Below are positions 29,823 to 39,232 of a stretch of 64,000 nucleotides of DNA, piece after piece (the first letter of the stretch is position 1; each line of letters opens with the position of its first letter). Both the position numbers and the translations under genes were made by a program. Source of the DNA: Rhodoferax sp. (GTDB lineage: Bacteria; Pseudomonadota; Gammaproteobacteria; Burkholderiales; Burkholderiaceae_C); NCBI RefSeq assembly GCF_023700745.1, contig NZ_JAMPYG010000013.1, forward strand, positions 1-64,000, in the 5' to 3' direction. The notes beneath the pieces are model-generated. The model searched no databases, was not told where the DNA came from, and was given only the letters and a program-made list of their open reading frames with translations.

Positions 29823-30207
29823 AGTTCCCGTGGCCGTTCTTGCCGTGGTTGCGGCGGCCGTTGTCATGTTTGAGTTTTTTCATCTTGACGGGTTTCGCCT
29901 CCAGGCTGCGCTCCCAGCGACCCGGCTGGCGGACATAGACGGCGCCCTGCTGCACCCAGCGATCGGGCGTCCAGCGGTAACCGTCGCGCTGCACCATCGT
30001 GCGGCCGCGCACCCAGACATGGCGGTCGTTGTTCCAGGCCCAGTAGCCCGGCGCCCAAACCTGGCCAGGCTGCAGCATGGGTGCAACTTCTTGCAGCGGC
30101 TCGGGTGGTGCCACCACAATGTTGAAGTTGATCTGGGCAAAGGCGCTTGTGCCCGCCGCCAGCGCCAGCGACAGCACCAAAGTTCGAAGCAGGTTTGTGT
30201 GTTTCAT
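29821..30207 (-). CDS. YXWGXW-repeat secreted protein
   Basis: A 128-residue exported protein: signal peptide MKHTNLLRTLVLSLALAAGTSAFA, then WAPGYWAWNNDRHVWVRGR and DGYRWTPDRWVQQG, which are YXWGXW-type aromatic repeats, and a basic tail rich in His, Gly and Asn. The family is common in Betaproteobacteria and has no known function. TGGAG lies eight bases before the ATG. Palindromic site 4 lies 56 bases upstream. Confidence 0.85.
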   Translation of the reverse strand: MKHTNLLRTLVLSLALAAGTSAFAQINFNIVVAPPEPLQEVAPMLQPGQVWAPGYWAWNNDRHVWVRGRTMVQRDGYRWTPDRWVQQGAVYVRQPGRWERSLEAKPVKMKKLKHDNGRRNHGKNGHGN

Positions 30208-30262
30208 TGCAAATTCTCCAGGGGTTAAAAGTGACATCTTCGTGCTTTGGACTGGCCAGGTC

Positions 30263-30278
30263 GGTGCGTCAGCACACT
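30263..30278. promoter_or_regulatory. Palindromic site 4
   Basis: GGTGCGTCAGCACACT matches 8 of 10 fixed core positions. It lies in the divergent region between the YXWGXW gene (56 bases away) and the AsmA gene (90 bases away). Confidence 0.45.
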
Positions 30279-30367
30279 GACTTCACTGGTGACAGGCAGT
30301 AGGCTGGAAATTCCTTGACAATCCATCAAACCTTGCGGCATTCCTTTTGCAAACCCTTTCGATCATC

Positions 30368-32302
30368 ATGCTCCGTACGCTCAAATGGCTGGCCAGTTCG
30401 GTGCTGGCCGTCGTCATCGTGGCCGCTTTATTCATCGCCCTGTTTGGCTGGAATTGGCTGCGGGCGCCGCTGGAGCGGCAGGTGCTGGCCCAAACCGGCC
30501 GGGTGCTGCTGATACAGGGCGACCTTGATGTGAAGTTGGGCTGGCCCTGGCCGCGTGTGTCTGCCCGGCAGGTTTCTTTTGCCAATCCGGTCTGGGCGGC
30601 ACAGGCCCACCTGCTGACGGCTGATGAAGTGGCGTTTTCCATCCACTTGCCGCAATTGCTGGTTCAGCGTTTGAAGCTGTCCGACCTGCACCTGGTCAAG
30701 CCCCTTGTTTTTCTGCAGCGCCACGCCGATGGCCGCAAAACCTGGCTGCTGGACCTCAACCAGCAAAACGACAACGCCCGCATCGACATCGACCGTCTCA
30801 CGCTCGACCAGGGGGTCATTGGCTATGAGGACACAGCAACCAAAACCAGCCTTCGCGCCGAACTCTCAACCGTCCCGGTGCCCGCAGGCGGCCCAGGCGG
30901 CTCCGGGGCGAACTTTGTCGCCAAGGGAAAATTCAAAGGCCTGCCGCTGGCTGCCAAGGGCTCGGGAGATTCGGTGCTGGCCTTACTGGACGAGAGCACA
31001 CCCTATGGCCTGACCCTTGACGCCACCATCGGTCAAACCCGCATTCAGGCTGCGGGTCACGTCACCAGCCTGATGAAGTTCAGTTCGGTGGACATGCAGT
31101 TGGCACTCAGCGGCGACAACCTGAACCAGCTGGTTGTCCTGACCGGCATCGCCCTGCCCGCCACGCGCGACTATGTTGCACAAGGGCACTTGGTTCGCCA
31201 GGGCAACACGCTGCGCTACGACGCCTTCTCGGGGCGGGTAGGCAGCAGCGACCTGGTCGGCTGGTGGCAAGTCAAAACAGGCGGTAAACGTCCTTTGCTC
31301 AGCGCTGATCTGGTCTCGAACCAACTCACCCTGGAAGACCTGGGCCCGGTCATTGGCGCACGCACGGGAAAACTGCAAGCTGCGATCAAAGCCGTTGAAA
31401 CAAGCGGGGCGGCCGGCGCCGTGACGCCAGCCTCCAAGCGGGTCATGCCGGATTTGCCCTTTAAATTTGCGAATTGGGATTCCGTCGATGCCGAGGTCAA
31501 GTTCAGCGCCCAATCCATGCGCCAAGCCAGTTACATGCCACTGGAGGCGCTCAGCACGCAGTTGAGCCTGAAAGATTCGGTGCTGACACTGAATCCGCTC
31601 CAGTTTGGCGTGGCAAGTGGTCAGATCAATGCCGTGGTCAGGCTGGATGGTCGTCACAACCCGATCCAGGCCGAAGCCCAGGTGCAACTGAAGCGGCTGG
31701 CGCTGGCCAAATTGCTGCCAGCCGATCAAAAAGGCATAGCCAGCACCAGCCAGATCGGTGGCCAGATCAAGCTGGCCGGCAGCGGCAATTCGGTGGGCAG
31801 CATGCTGGCCCATGCCGATGGCTCGGTTGCACTGCTGGTGTCGGGCGGCCAGATCAGCCAGATGGCGATGGAAAAGGCCGGCTTGCACCTATGGGAAATC
31901 TTCCAGCTGACGCTCACCGGCGACAAACAAATCAAACTGCGCTGCGCGGTGGCCAACTTCGATGTCAAGGCAGGTGACATGCAGACCAACACCTTGCTGC
32001 TCGACACCGAAGTGACCACACTGCTGGGCACCGGCCACATCGACCTGGCGCAGGAAAAGCTGGACCTGACCCTGAACCAGAAAACCAAGAACACCAGCCC
32101 TTTGGCACTGCGCAGCCCGATCCACATCAGTGGCAATTTCGCCCAGCCCATCATCCGGGTGGACCAAACCCGCGTGGCGGCACGCGCACTGGGCGCGCTG
32201 ACGCTGGGTGTCATCAACCCGCTGCTGGCGCTGATCCCGCTGGTGGATGCCGGGCCGGGCCAGGACAGCGATTGTGCGCAATGGCTGCAGCGGAAAAAAT
32301 GA
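30368..32302 (+). CDS. AsmA family protein
   Basis: A 644-residue protein with one N-terminal membrane anchor (LASSVLAVVIVAALFIALFG, about residues 6-25) and a large periplasmic part. The N-terminal domain (VLLIQGDLDVKLGWPWPRVSARQVSF) and the C-terminal AsmA domain (LDTEVTTLLGTGHIDLAQEKLDL, LRSPIHISGNF) are typical. AsmA-like proteins are thought to move or guard phospholipids between membranes. The ATG at 30368 is preferred over a TTG at 30347. It is divergent from the YXWGXW gene. Confidence 0.88.
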   Translation: MLRTLKWLASSVLAVVIVAALFIALFGWNWLRAPLERQVLAQTGRVLLIQGDLDVKLGWPWPRVSARQVSFANPVWAAQAHLLTADEVAFSIHLPQLLVQRLKLSDLHLVKPLVFLQRHADGRKTWLLDLNQQNDNARIDIDRLTLDQGVIGYEDTATKTSLRAELSTVPVPAGGPGGSGANFVAKGKFKGLPLAAKGSGDSVLALLDESTPYGLTLDATIGQTRIQAAGHVTSLMKFSSVDMQLALSGDNLNQLVVLTGIALPATRDYVAQGHLVRQGNTLRYDAFSGRVGSSDLVGWWQVKTGGKRPLLSADLVSNQLTLEDLGPVIGARTGKLQAAIKAVETSGAAGAVTPASKRVMPDLPFKFANWDSVDAEVKFSAQSMRQASYMPLEALSTQLSLKDSVLTLNPLQFGVASGQINAVVRLDGRHNPIQAEAQVQLKRLALAKLLPADQKGIASTSQIGGQIKLAGSGNSVGSMLAHADGSVALLVSGGQISQMAMEKAGLHLWEIFQLTLTGDKQIKLRCAVANFDVKAGDMQTNTLLLDTEVTTLLGTGHIDLAQEKLDLTLNQKTKNTSPLALRSPIHISGNFAQPIIRVDQTRVAARALGALTLGVINPLLALIPLVDAGPGQDSDCAQWLQRKK

Positions 32303-32461
32303 TGCTGAAAATGATCACTCCATTGTTGCGGGTGCTGCTGGCGGGTTTCGCGCAGTCGGTTGCGCCATCCTGGCCGGTCTGCAACGCAAGTCGGGCAAAC
32401 TGGATATGCTGGACACTTCAAGCACATCGGAAGTCAGGACGCTAAGGCTTTTTTCCACCTG

Positions 32462-32477
32462 CGTTCGCTATCGCACA
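32462..32477. promoter_or_regulatory. Palindromic site 5
   Basis: CGTTCGCTATCGCACA, followed by GAAAAAATC, matches 9 of 10 fixed core positions. It lies 66 bases before the glycine-zipper lipoprotein gene, within a 240-base gap (32303-32542) that otherwise shows no supported gene. Confidence 0.55.
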
Positions 32478-32542
32478 GAAAAAATCTTACGATACAGCGA
32501 CAGTGTCATGACTTTCAAAGATTTATCAACTGGAGTATGACA

Positions 32543-33019
32543 ATGAAAACCTTGAACAAATTGACAGCGCTTGCCGCTGTGACAAGCACCCTGATTCTCG
32601 GTGGCTGCGCCAGCACGACCCCACTCAACAACACCAACGTGGGCACGACCTACCCGCAACAGAACACCAGCAGCTACACGCAATATGGCGTGGTGCAGTC
32701 GATCGCCCTGGTGCCCCAGAACAATACCGGCACCAGCATCGGTGCAGGCGCCATCGCGGGTGCGGTGGTGGGTGGCATTCTTGGCAACCAGGTGGGCGGC
32801 GGCTCGGGTAAAACAGCCGCCACCGTGCTGGGGGCAGCGGGCGGTGCGTACGCCGGCCATGAGCTGGAAAAACGCAACCAGGCCCAGCAAAGCAATGTGT
32901 ACCAGCTGACGGTTCGCCTGAACAATGGCAGCCTCCAGACCCTGACGCAGTCCACCAGCAACGACATCCGGGTGGGTGACAGAGTGCGCATCGACAACGG
33001 CGTGGCGCAGCGTTACTGA
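32543..33019 (+). CDS. Glycine-zipper 2TM lipoprotein (SlyB/17-kDa antigen type)
   Basis: A 158-residue outer-membrane lipoprotein. The signal sequence ends in LILGGC. The middle holds a glycine zipper (IGAGAIAGAVVGGILGNQVGG and GAAGGAYAGHELEK), followed by a C-terminal beta domain (VYQLTVRLNNGSLQTLTQ, VGDRVRIDNGVAQRY). Such proteins stabilise the outer membrane under stress. GGAG lies seven bases before the ATG at 32543; the ATG two codons earlier is too close to it. A paralogue with a damaged zipper lies at 43009. Confidence 0.9.
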   Translation: MKTLNKLTALAAVTSTLILGGCASTTPLNNTNVGTTYPQQNTSSYTQYGVVQSIALVPQNNTGTSIGAGAIAGAVVGGILGNQVGGGSGKTAATVLGAAGGAYAGHELEKRNQAQQSNVYQLTVRLNNGSLQTLTQSTSNDIRVGDRVRIDNGVAQRY

Positions 33020-33023
33020 GACC

Positions 33024-33066
33024 TTGCGGGTCAGACCACTCGCAAAGCGACGTGCTCTGACCCCAA
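33024..33066. repeat. Hairpin repeat family, complete copy
   Basis: GGGTCAGA (33028-33035) pairs with TCTGACCC (33056-33063), CAC with GTG and TCGC with GCGA around AAA. It lies between two convergent genes, so it may end transcription on both strands. A near-identical inverted copy lies at 63455-63495 and a diverged one at 54155-54203. Confidence 0.75.
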
Positions 33067-33072
33067 CTAATT

Positions 33073-33801
33073 TCAACTCTCCTGCCGTAAACGCACGTCA
33101 CTGAGCAGGCGGTTGATCTCCTTTTTGACCACGCCGTAGCATTCGCAGGTGCGTGATTCAAGGCCGGCCCGGTCCAGCACACCAATGTGGCCGCGGCGGT
33201 AGCGGATGTAACCCAGGCTTTGCAAGTGGCCGGCGGCGTCAGTCACGCTTTCGCGGCGCACGCCCAACATGCTGGCCACCAGCTCCTGTGTCATCACCAG
33301 CTCACGCTCGGGCAATCGGTCCAGCGTCAGCAGTAGCCAGCGGCACAGTTGCTGCTCCACCGAATGGTGGCGGTTGCAGGCGGCGGTCTGGGCCATTTGC
33401 GTCATCAGGGCCTGGGTGTAGCGCAGCAGCAGGTGCTGCAAGGGTCCGGCCACATCAAACGCCTGCTTCAAAAGATGACGGTCCAGCCGGTAGGCGTGAC
33501 CGGCGGTTTGCACCACCGCCGAGCTGGAAGTGGTGTCACCCCCCATGAACAGGGAGACACCCACCACCCCTTCGTTGCCCACACCGGCGGTTTCTGCTGA
33601 CGCGCCCGATTCGGTCACATAGTGCAGCGACACGATGGCCGTGGTGGGAAAGTAGGCATGGCGCATTTGCGTGCCGGGGTCGTAGAGCATCTGGCCCAGT
33701 GCCAGCGGCACCAGTTCCAGGTCGGCGGCCAGGGCGTCAAAGTCCCGGGTTGGCAAGGCCGCCAGCAGATGGTTCTGATTGGGATTGTGTAGGAATGTCA
33801 T
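33073..33801 (-). CDS. Crp/Fnr family transcriptional regulator
   Basis: A 242-residue protein: cyclic-nucleotide-binding-type barrel (about 20-130), long dimer helix and winged helix-turn-helix with TQELVASMLGVRRESVTDAAGHLQ (171-194). Arg183-Glu184 fit the Arg-Glu of the CRP recognition helix. The phosphate pocket lacks the canonical cAMP-binding Arg and no FNR-type Cys cluster is seen, so the signal is unknown. It starts 17 bases after the REC-PAS gene on the same strand, so the two are likely one operon. It is my candidate for binding the palindromic sites. Confidence 0.88.
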   Translation of the reverse strand: MTFLHNPNQNHLLAALPTRDFDALAADLELVPLALGQMLYDPGTQMRHAYFPTTAIVSLHYVTESGASAETAGVGNEGVVGVSLFMGGDTTSSSAVVQTAGHAYRLDRHLLKQAFDVAGPLQHLLLRYTQALMTQMAQTAACNRHHSVEQQLCRWLLLTLDRLPERELVMTQELVASMLGVRRESVTDAAGHLQSLGYIRYRRGHIGVLDRAGLESRTCECYGVVKKEINRLLSDVRLRQES

Positions 33802-33818
33802 GGGTGGCCCTGTTTTTT

Positions 33819-34643
33819 TTATTTGAGCTTGGAGGTCAGTTCAATCCCAATGCCGCGGTAGCCAATAAAGCGGCTGTTCCGGTTGAACATGGGTTCGCCG
33901 CTGACTTGAAAACTCTGCTTGCTGCCATCTGCATTGACGCGGTGAAATACAAAGTCAAGAAAGGGCTGGCGCTCGTCGATGATGGCACGCAATCTGGTGC
34001 GTTCAACTTCGTTCCAGCCGCCATAGGACGTGACCGCGACCTCCCCGTCCAAAGGCGCCACCTGAATGCCAAGCATCTCCAGCACTGGGCCCGACACCTT
34101 GCTGAAGTGGCCGTTTTCATCCTGCTCCCAGTACCAGTCCGAAGCCAGTTCGGTCAGGCTGCGGTAGCGCGCCTCGCTCTCGCGCAGTTCGGCGGTGCGC
34201 TCGGCCACCGTGGCTTCCAGCTCTTTGTTGTAGTCGGCGAGTTTTTTGTACAGCAAGCGGACTTCGAGCATGTTGTGGATGCGCGTTTTGACCTCGACCA
34301 GATCAAACGGTTTGCTGATAAAGTCCTTGGCCCCGGCCGCCAGGGCGCGCAGCTTGTGGCCCGGCTGGGCGGTCAGCACAATCACCGGCATGTAGCCATC
34401 GGTCAGGTTGGTCTTGAGGCCTTCCATCACCTGAAAACCGTCCATGCCCGGCATTTGTAGGTCTAGCAGGATCAGGTCAAAACTTTTTTTTCGGTGCAGC
34501 GCACAGACTTCCTCAGGCTTCGTGGTGGCGCTCACCTGGGTATACCCGGCATCCGCCAGCACTTGCTCCAGCAGTTGCACATTGGCGGGCTGATCATCCA
34601 CGATCAGGATGCTGGCTTGATGGATGGCGACGGTCATGGGCAT
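33819..34643 (-). CDS. Response regulator with REC and PAS domains, no output domain
   Basis: A 274-residue protein: receiver domain (about 10-125) with Asp61 in LILLDLQMPGMDG as the phosphorylation site and the conserved Lys in FISKPFD, a coiled-coil linker (LLYKKLADYNKELEATVAERTAELRESE), then a PAS domain (about 160-272). There is no DNA-binding, kinase or GGDEF domain, so it must signal by protein contact, plausibly to the Crp/Fnr protein encoded 17 bases downstream. AGGA lies seven bases before the first ATG. Palindromic site 6 lies 80 bases upstream. Confidence 0.85.
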   Translation of the reverse strand: MPMTVAIHQASILIVDDQPANVQLLEQVLADAGYTQVSATTKPEEVCALHRKKSFDLILLDLQMPGMDGFQVMEGLKTNLTDGYMPVIVLTAQPGHKLRALAAGAKDFISKPFDLVEVKTRIHNMLEVRLLYKKLADYNKELEATVAERTAELRESEARYRSLTELASDWYWEQDENGHFSKVSGPVLEMLGIQVAPLDGEVAVTSYGGWNEVERTRLRAIIDERQPFLDFVFHRVNADGSKQSFQVSGEPMFNRNSRFIGYRGIGIELTSKLK

Positions 34644-34723
34644 GGTCTTTTCCTGGTTGACTGACCTCGATTGGAACAGTATTTTTCAAAGGCGCCATGA
34701 TGCCTGACCGCCCCCCGCAAATC

Positions 34724-34739
34724 GGTACGCCAACACACA
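34724..34739. promoter_or_regulatory. Palindromic site 6
   Basis: GGTACGCCAACACACA, followed by TAGG, matches 8 of 10 fixed core positions. It lies between the REC-PAS/Crp-Fnr operon (80 bases) and the divergent Lon-like protease (132 bases), suggesting autoregulation. Confidence 0.45.
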
Positions 34740-34871
34740 TAGGCGCTCCAGGCGGCACGTTCGTTACAGGGCCGGGCTGACTACGACGGGCCCGCCAGCA
34801 TGCGCAATATCAAGACAGGTTGGGGGAATCTGGTAGAAACGGGTACCTGCACCATTCCCTGGAGCAACAGC

Positions 34872-37304
34872 ATGACCCTTTGCCACCTGGCCCCCACTGA
34901 GCTGGCCCTCAGCATCGCCCCTGAAGCCCTCGGCTTCAGCGATACCTCCGAATTGCTGCACCAGCCCTTGCCCTGGATCGGCCAGGCGCGGGCCGAGACC
35001 GCAGCGCGCTTTGGGCTGAGCATGGACCAGCCCGACTACAACCTGTTTGTGCTGGGCGAAGTGGGCAGCGGCCGCTCGACGCTGCTGCAGCAACTGATGC
35101 GCGAGGTGGCTGCCACCAAGGCCGTGCCGCCCGACCTGTGCTATCTGCATAACTTTGACGCCCCCGAAAAACCGCGCGCGCTGCGCATGCCGCCCGGCCA
35201 GGGACGGCTGTTGCGCCAGCTCATGGCACAAATGAGCAAAACGCTGCAAAAGGAAATTCCGCAACGGCTTGATGGCCCCGATTTCAAGGCCGAAAGTGCA
35301 CACTTGGAAAAAACCTACAAGCTGGAAGAGTCCGGGGCCTACGCCGAACTCGACGCTTTTGCCGAAGCCCGCCACTTTGCGCTGTACCGGGAAGACGGCC
35401 ACCTGATCTTTACCCTGCTGGGTGCCAAAGGCAAGGCCCTGACCGAAAGCGAGGCGCGCTCGCTACCCAAGGAGCAACGCGCCCAGGTGGAACAGGCCGA
35501 GCAGGAACTGCGCGCCGAAATCGTCCGCTACCTTGACAAAATCCGGCCCATTGAACGCCTCAAGAACGAAGGTCTGGCCGCGCTGCGGCGCCAGACCATC
35601 AAACCCCTGCTGGAGCATGAACTGCAGGAGATCCGGATGGAGCTCAAGAAACAGATCAAGGACACGCTCAAGCTGGGCCATTACCTGGACCGCGTGATGC
35701 AGGATGTGCTGGACAACCTGGATGCCTTTCGCGCGGCAGAGGCCGATGCCGGCATTGATGAAGAACTGCGCCAGGAAGAGCTGGCTGCGGTGCTGGCACG
35801 CTACCGCGTCAACCTGGTGGTGGACAACGAAAGGTTGACCGGCGCACCGGTGATCATTGAAGACAACCCCTCCTACCACAGCCTGTTTGGCAGTGTCGAG
35901 TACCAGGCCGAAGAGGACGTGCTGCTGACCGATTTCTCGCGCATCCGGGCCGGCAGCCTGCTCAAGGCGCATGGCGGCTACCTGATGCTGCATGTGCGCG
36001 AACTGCTGACCGACGAGCTGGTGTGGGAAAAATTGCGCCGTTTTTCGCGCACCGGCCGCCTGCAGATTGAAGAACCCATGCAGATGTTTGCCCCCATGGC
36101 CACGGTGTCGCTGCTGCCGGAGGCACTGGACATTAACGTCAAGATCGTCCTGATTGGTGCCACCGAGGAGTACTACCTGCTGCAGGAGGCCGACCCCGAG
36201 TTTGCCCGGCGCTTTCGCGTCAAGGTGGATTTTGCCGAAAGCTTTATCGCCAGTGCGCAAACCTATGCGGCCTCGGCCGTGTTTGTGGGACACACCTGCC
36301 AGCGCCTGGGCTTACCCCATTTCTCGGCCGCCGCGGTGGCGCATTTGCTCGAAGATGCGCACCGCGAGGTCGACGACCAGACGCGCCAGAGTGCCGGGTT
36401 CGCCCACATGGAGGCGCTGGTGATGGAGGCGTCGGCGGTTTGCCACGCCCGGTCCGGCGCTCGGGTGGAGGGCGACGATGTGCGCGCCGCGTTGCAGGCC
36501 CGACGCCTGCGCCACGACTACCCGGACCAGCGGCTGCAGGAGACCATCACCGACGGTGACCGGCTGATCAGTCTGCAGGGAGAAAAAACGGGTCAGATCA
36601 ACGGCCTGACCCAGATTGACCTGGGCGACTACCGTTTTGGTTTTCCGGTGCGGGTCACGGCGCGCACCTCGGCCGGCAAGGACGGCTTGGTCAACGTTGA
36701 ACGCGAGGTGGCGCTGTCGGGCCCGATTCACGACAAGGGGGTACTGATCCTGCACAGCTACCTGTCCATTCTGTTCGCCGCCCAGGCGCCACTGGCACTC
36801 GACGCCACGCTGGTGTTCGAACAGGAGTACAACGGCATCGAAGGCGATTCGGCCTCGTGCGCCGAGCTGTACGCCCTGCTGTCGAGTCTGTCCGGCTTGC
36901 CGCTGAAGCAGGGCATTGCGGTCACAGGGGCCGTCAACCAGCACGGCGAGGTGTTGCCGGTGGGTGGTATCAACGAAAAAATAGAAGGTTTTTTCCGGAT
37001 TTGCAATACCGCCGGGCTCACCGGTGAACAGGGCGTGCTGATTCCAAACCGCAACCGACGTCACCTGATGTTGAGCAGCGACGTGGCGCAGGCCGTGGCA
37101 CAAGGCCGTTTTCATGTGTACACGGCCGAACATGTGCGCGAGGGCATTGAACTGTTGACTGGCTGTGCCAGCGGCCTGCCGGGCACGGCAAGCGGCTACG
37201 CGCCAGACACGGTGCTGGGCCGCGCCCAGGACACCTTGCAGGCCTACCGCCGGGCCTGTCAACTGGCCGACCACCCCCGGCCCGGGCGCAGGCGTGGACG
37301 TTAG
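34872..37304 (+). CDS. Lon-like ATP-dependent protease (LonH/YcbZ type)
   Basis: An 810-residue AAA_32/S16 protease. The P-loop-like GEVGSGRST (62-70) has Arg in place of Lys, which is usual in this family. A long helical insertion (about 130-320) precedes an ATPase core. The protease domain has Ser660 (GDSAS) and Lys703 (GGINEK), spaced 43 residues apart as in true Lon. Targets are unknown. The start is set by GGAG seven bases before the ATG. It is distinct from the LonA at 16584-19004. Confidence 0.87.
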   Translation: MTLCHLAPTELALSIAPEALGFSDTSELLHQPLPWIGQARAETAARFGLSMDQPDYNLFVLGEVGSGRSTLLQQLMREVAATKAVPPDLCYLHNFDAPEKPRALRMPPGQGRLLRQLMAQMSKTLQKEIPQRLDGPDFKAESAHLEKTYKLEESGAYAELDAFAEARHFALYREDGHLIFTLLGAKGKALTESEARSLPKEQRAQVEQAEQELRAEIVRYLDKIRPIERLKNEGLAALRRQTIKPLLEHELQEIRMELKKQIKDTLKLGHYLDRVMQDVLDNLDAFRAAEADAGIDEELRQEELAAVLARYRVNLVVDNERLTGAPVIIEDNPSYHSLFGSVEYQAEEDVLLTDFSRIRAGSLLKAHGGYLMLHVRELLTDELVWEKLRRFSRTGRLQIEEPMQMFAPMATVSLLPEALDINVKIVLIGATEEYYLLQEADPEFARRFRVKVDFAESFIASAQTYAASAVFVGHTCQRLGLPHFSAAAVAHLLEDAHREVDDQTRQSAGFAHMEALVMEASAVCHARSGARVEGDDVRAALQARRLRHDYPDQRLQETITDGDRLISLQGEKTGQINGLTQIDLGDYRFGFPVRVTARTSAGKDGLVNVEREVALSGPIHDKGVLILHSYLSILFAAQAPLALDATLVFEQEYNGIEGDSASCAELYALLSSLSGLPLKQGIAVTGAVNQHGEVLPVGGINEKIEGFFRICNTAGLTGEQGVLIPNRNRRHLMLSSDVAQAVAQGRFHVYTAEHVREGIELLTGCASGLPGTASGYAPDTVLGRAQDTLQAYRRACQLADHPRPGRRRGR

Positions 37305-37406
37305 TTCTTGCAGAAATTGCTGAGATCGAACAAAAACCAGGCATTGCGCTGTTCATCATGCGCGCATACGATGGCGCACCGCACGGCTTGTTGAAGGAAG
37401 TTCGTC

Positions 37407-38774
37407 ATGTCCAATACGCGCATTGAAACCGACAGCTTCGGCCCGATCGAAGTCCCGGAAACCGCCCTGTGGGGTGCCCAAACGGCGCGCAGCCTGCGCT
37501 TTTTTGCCATTGGCGAGCAGCGCATGCCACTGCCTGTGATGCATGCACTGGCCTGGATCAAGTGGGCGGCGGCCCTGGTGAATGGCGAGCTGAATTTGCT
37601 CGATGCCAACAAAGCCCAAGCCATCGCCAAAGCAGCGCAGCGTGTGGCCAGCGGCGAATTCGATGCCGAGTTTGTGCTGTCGGTCTGGCAAACCGGCTCT
37701 GGCACGCAAAGCAACATGAACGTCAATGAGGTGGTGGCCAAGCTGGCCGGGCACAACAGCCACCCCAATGACGACGTCAACCTGGGCCAGTCGTCCAACG
37801 ATGTTTTTCCCAGCGCCATGCACCTTGCCGTGGCGCTGCAAACCCGCTCCGACTTGCTGACTGCGCTGGAAACTTTGCGCTGTGCGCTGGTGGCCAAGGC
37901 CGTCGCATTTGATGAGATCATCAAGATTGGCCGCACACACCTGCAGGATGCCACACCCGTCACGCTCGGCCAGGAATTCGGTGCTTATGCGGCCCAGCTC
38001 GCGCTGTGTGCCAGCAGCATCGAGCATACCCTGTTGGCCGTGCACCAGTTGGCGATTGGCGGCACGGCAGTGGGCACGGGTCTGAACACGCACCCGGAAT
38101 TCGGCACCCGGGTGGCGGCCAGGCTGGCGCAACAACTCAAGCTGCCGCTGGTACAGGCGGACAATCTGTTTGCCGCCATGGCGGGTCATGAGGCGCTGGT
38201 GGCCTTGCATGCCAGCCTGAAAATGCTGGCCATTGCCCTGACCAAGATCGCCAACGACATCCGCCTGATGGGCAGCGGGCCGCGCGCCGGCCTGGGCGAG
38301 TTGCAACTGCCGCAAAACGAGCCCGGCAGCTCCATCATGCCCGGCAAGGTGAACCCCACACAAATTGAGGCACTGACCATGGTGTGCGCCCAAGTGATGG
38401 GCCATGACGCAGCCATTGGTTTTGCCGCGAGTCAGGGCCAGTTTGAACTCAATGTTTACAAACCGCTGATCATTTTTGACACGCTTGACAGCCTGCGCCT
38501 GCTGACCGACGCCATGCTCAGCTTTACCCGGCACTGCGTGACGGGCATCACCGTTGATGCCGCGCGTGTGCAGGCGCTGTTGCAAAGCTCGCTGATGCTG
38601 GTCACGGCCTTGACCCCGCATATTGGTTACGACCGCGCCGCACAAATTGCCAAGTATGCCCACAACCAGGGTTGCACGCTGCGCGCCGCGGCGCTGGCGC
38701 TGGGCGCCGTCAGCGCCGAGCAGTTCGATGCCTGGGTTGACGTGAAACACATGCTCGGCCCGCAACCCAGCTGA
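37407..38774 (+). CDS. fumC: Class II fumarate hydratase
   Basis: A 455-residue iron-independent fumarase that interconverts fumarate and malate in the TCA cycle. It carries the superfamily signature GSSIMPGKVNPTQ, the substrate-binding TGSGTQSNMNVNEV and the GRTHLQDATPVTLGQE block. As it lacks a labile 4Fe-4S cluster, it works under oxidative stress. It follows the Lon-like gene by 102 bases; no clear terminator lies between them. Confidence 0.95.
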   Translation: MSNTRIETDSFGPIEVPETALWGAQTARSLRFFAIGEQRMPLPVMHALAWIKWAAALVNGELNLLDANKAQAIAKAAQRVASGEFDAEFVLSVWQTGSGTQSNMNVNEVVAKLAGHNSHPNDDVNLGQSSNDVFPSAMHLAVALQTRSDLLTALETLRCALVAKAVAFDEIIKIGRTHLQDATPVTLGQEFGAYAAQLALCASSIEHTLLAVHQLAIGGTAVGTGLNTHPEFGTRVAARLAQQLKLPLVQADNLFAAMAGHEALVALHASLKMLAIALTKIANDIRLMGSGPRAGLGELQLPQNEPGSSIMPGKVNPTQIEALTMVCAQVMGHDAAIGFAASQGQFELNVYKPLIIFDTLDSLRLLTDAMLSFTRHCVTGITVDAARVQALLQSSLMLVTALTPHIGYDRAAQIAKYAHNQGCTLRAAALALGAVSAEQFDAWVDVKHMLGPQPS

Positions 38775-38786
38775 ATGGGTGCGTTC

Positions 38787-38802
38787 AGTTCGCCATCGCA
38801 CA
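38787..38802. promoter_or_regulatory. Palindromic site 7
   Basis: AGTTCGCCATCGCACA, followed by GAACTTTATAGC, matches 9 of 10 fixed core positions. It lies 126 bases before the DUF3309 gene and 13 bases after the fumC stop. Confidence 0.55.
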
Positions 38803-38928
38803 GAACTTTATAGCCAACATCACGAAGCTACCGGGGTGGCAGCGTCTGATCGTTTGCGCGTCATTGATTGAACTGCAGAGATTTTTTATTTCTGCTGCGT
38901 CACATTTTTTCATTTAAAGGAGTATTCC

Positions 38929-39087
38929 ATGGGTCTAGGAACCATCGTGCTGATTGTGCTGATTCTGATGCTGGTCGGCGTCATCCCGGCCTGGCCGCAT
39001 AGCCGGGGCTGGGGTTACGGACCCAGCGGCGGCCTGGGGCTGGTGCTGATCATCATCATCGTGCTGCTGTTGATGGGGCGCATCTGA
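38929..39087 (+). CDS. Small DUF3309 family membrane protein
   Basis: A 52-residue protein: MGLGTIVLIVLILMLVGVIPAWP as a first membrane segment, the conserved loop HSRGWGYGPSGG, then GLVLIIIIVLLLMGRI as a second. This is the complete DUF3309 pattern; the family has no known function and often occurs among stress genes. AAAGGAG lies seven bases before the ATG. Palindromic site 7 lies upstream. Confidence 0.88.
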   Translation: MGLGTIVLIVLILMLVGVIPAWPHSRGWGYGPSGGLGLVLIIIIVLLLMGRI

Positions 39088-39205
39088 CGCATTCCCTTAT
39101 GGATGGACCGAAGCGCGGTTTGCACGGTGCCCAAACGATGAAGCTGGCCGTTGTGGTCGGATCGACATCGGTTGCTCTGATGGCCTGGTAGATCAATGCC
39201 TGATC

Positions 39206-39224
39206 GTGCCGCTGATTGCGGCAC
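39206..39224. terminator. Hairpin between convergent genes
   Basis: GTGCCGC and GCGGCAC form a perfect 7-base-pair stem with a TGATT loop between the DUF3309 gene and the convergent kinase. There is no T run on either side, so its terminator role is uncertain. Confidence 0.4.
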
Positions 39225-39232
39225 ATTCGCAC

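Noticed and set aside
32303..32461. Possible short gene after the AsmA gene (frame beginning MMLKMITPLLRV)
   Set aside because: It starts like a membrane segment but soon becomes a random-looking sequence with no ribosome site; a frameshifted remnant is possible but not supported.
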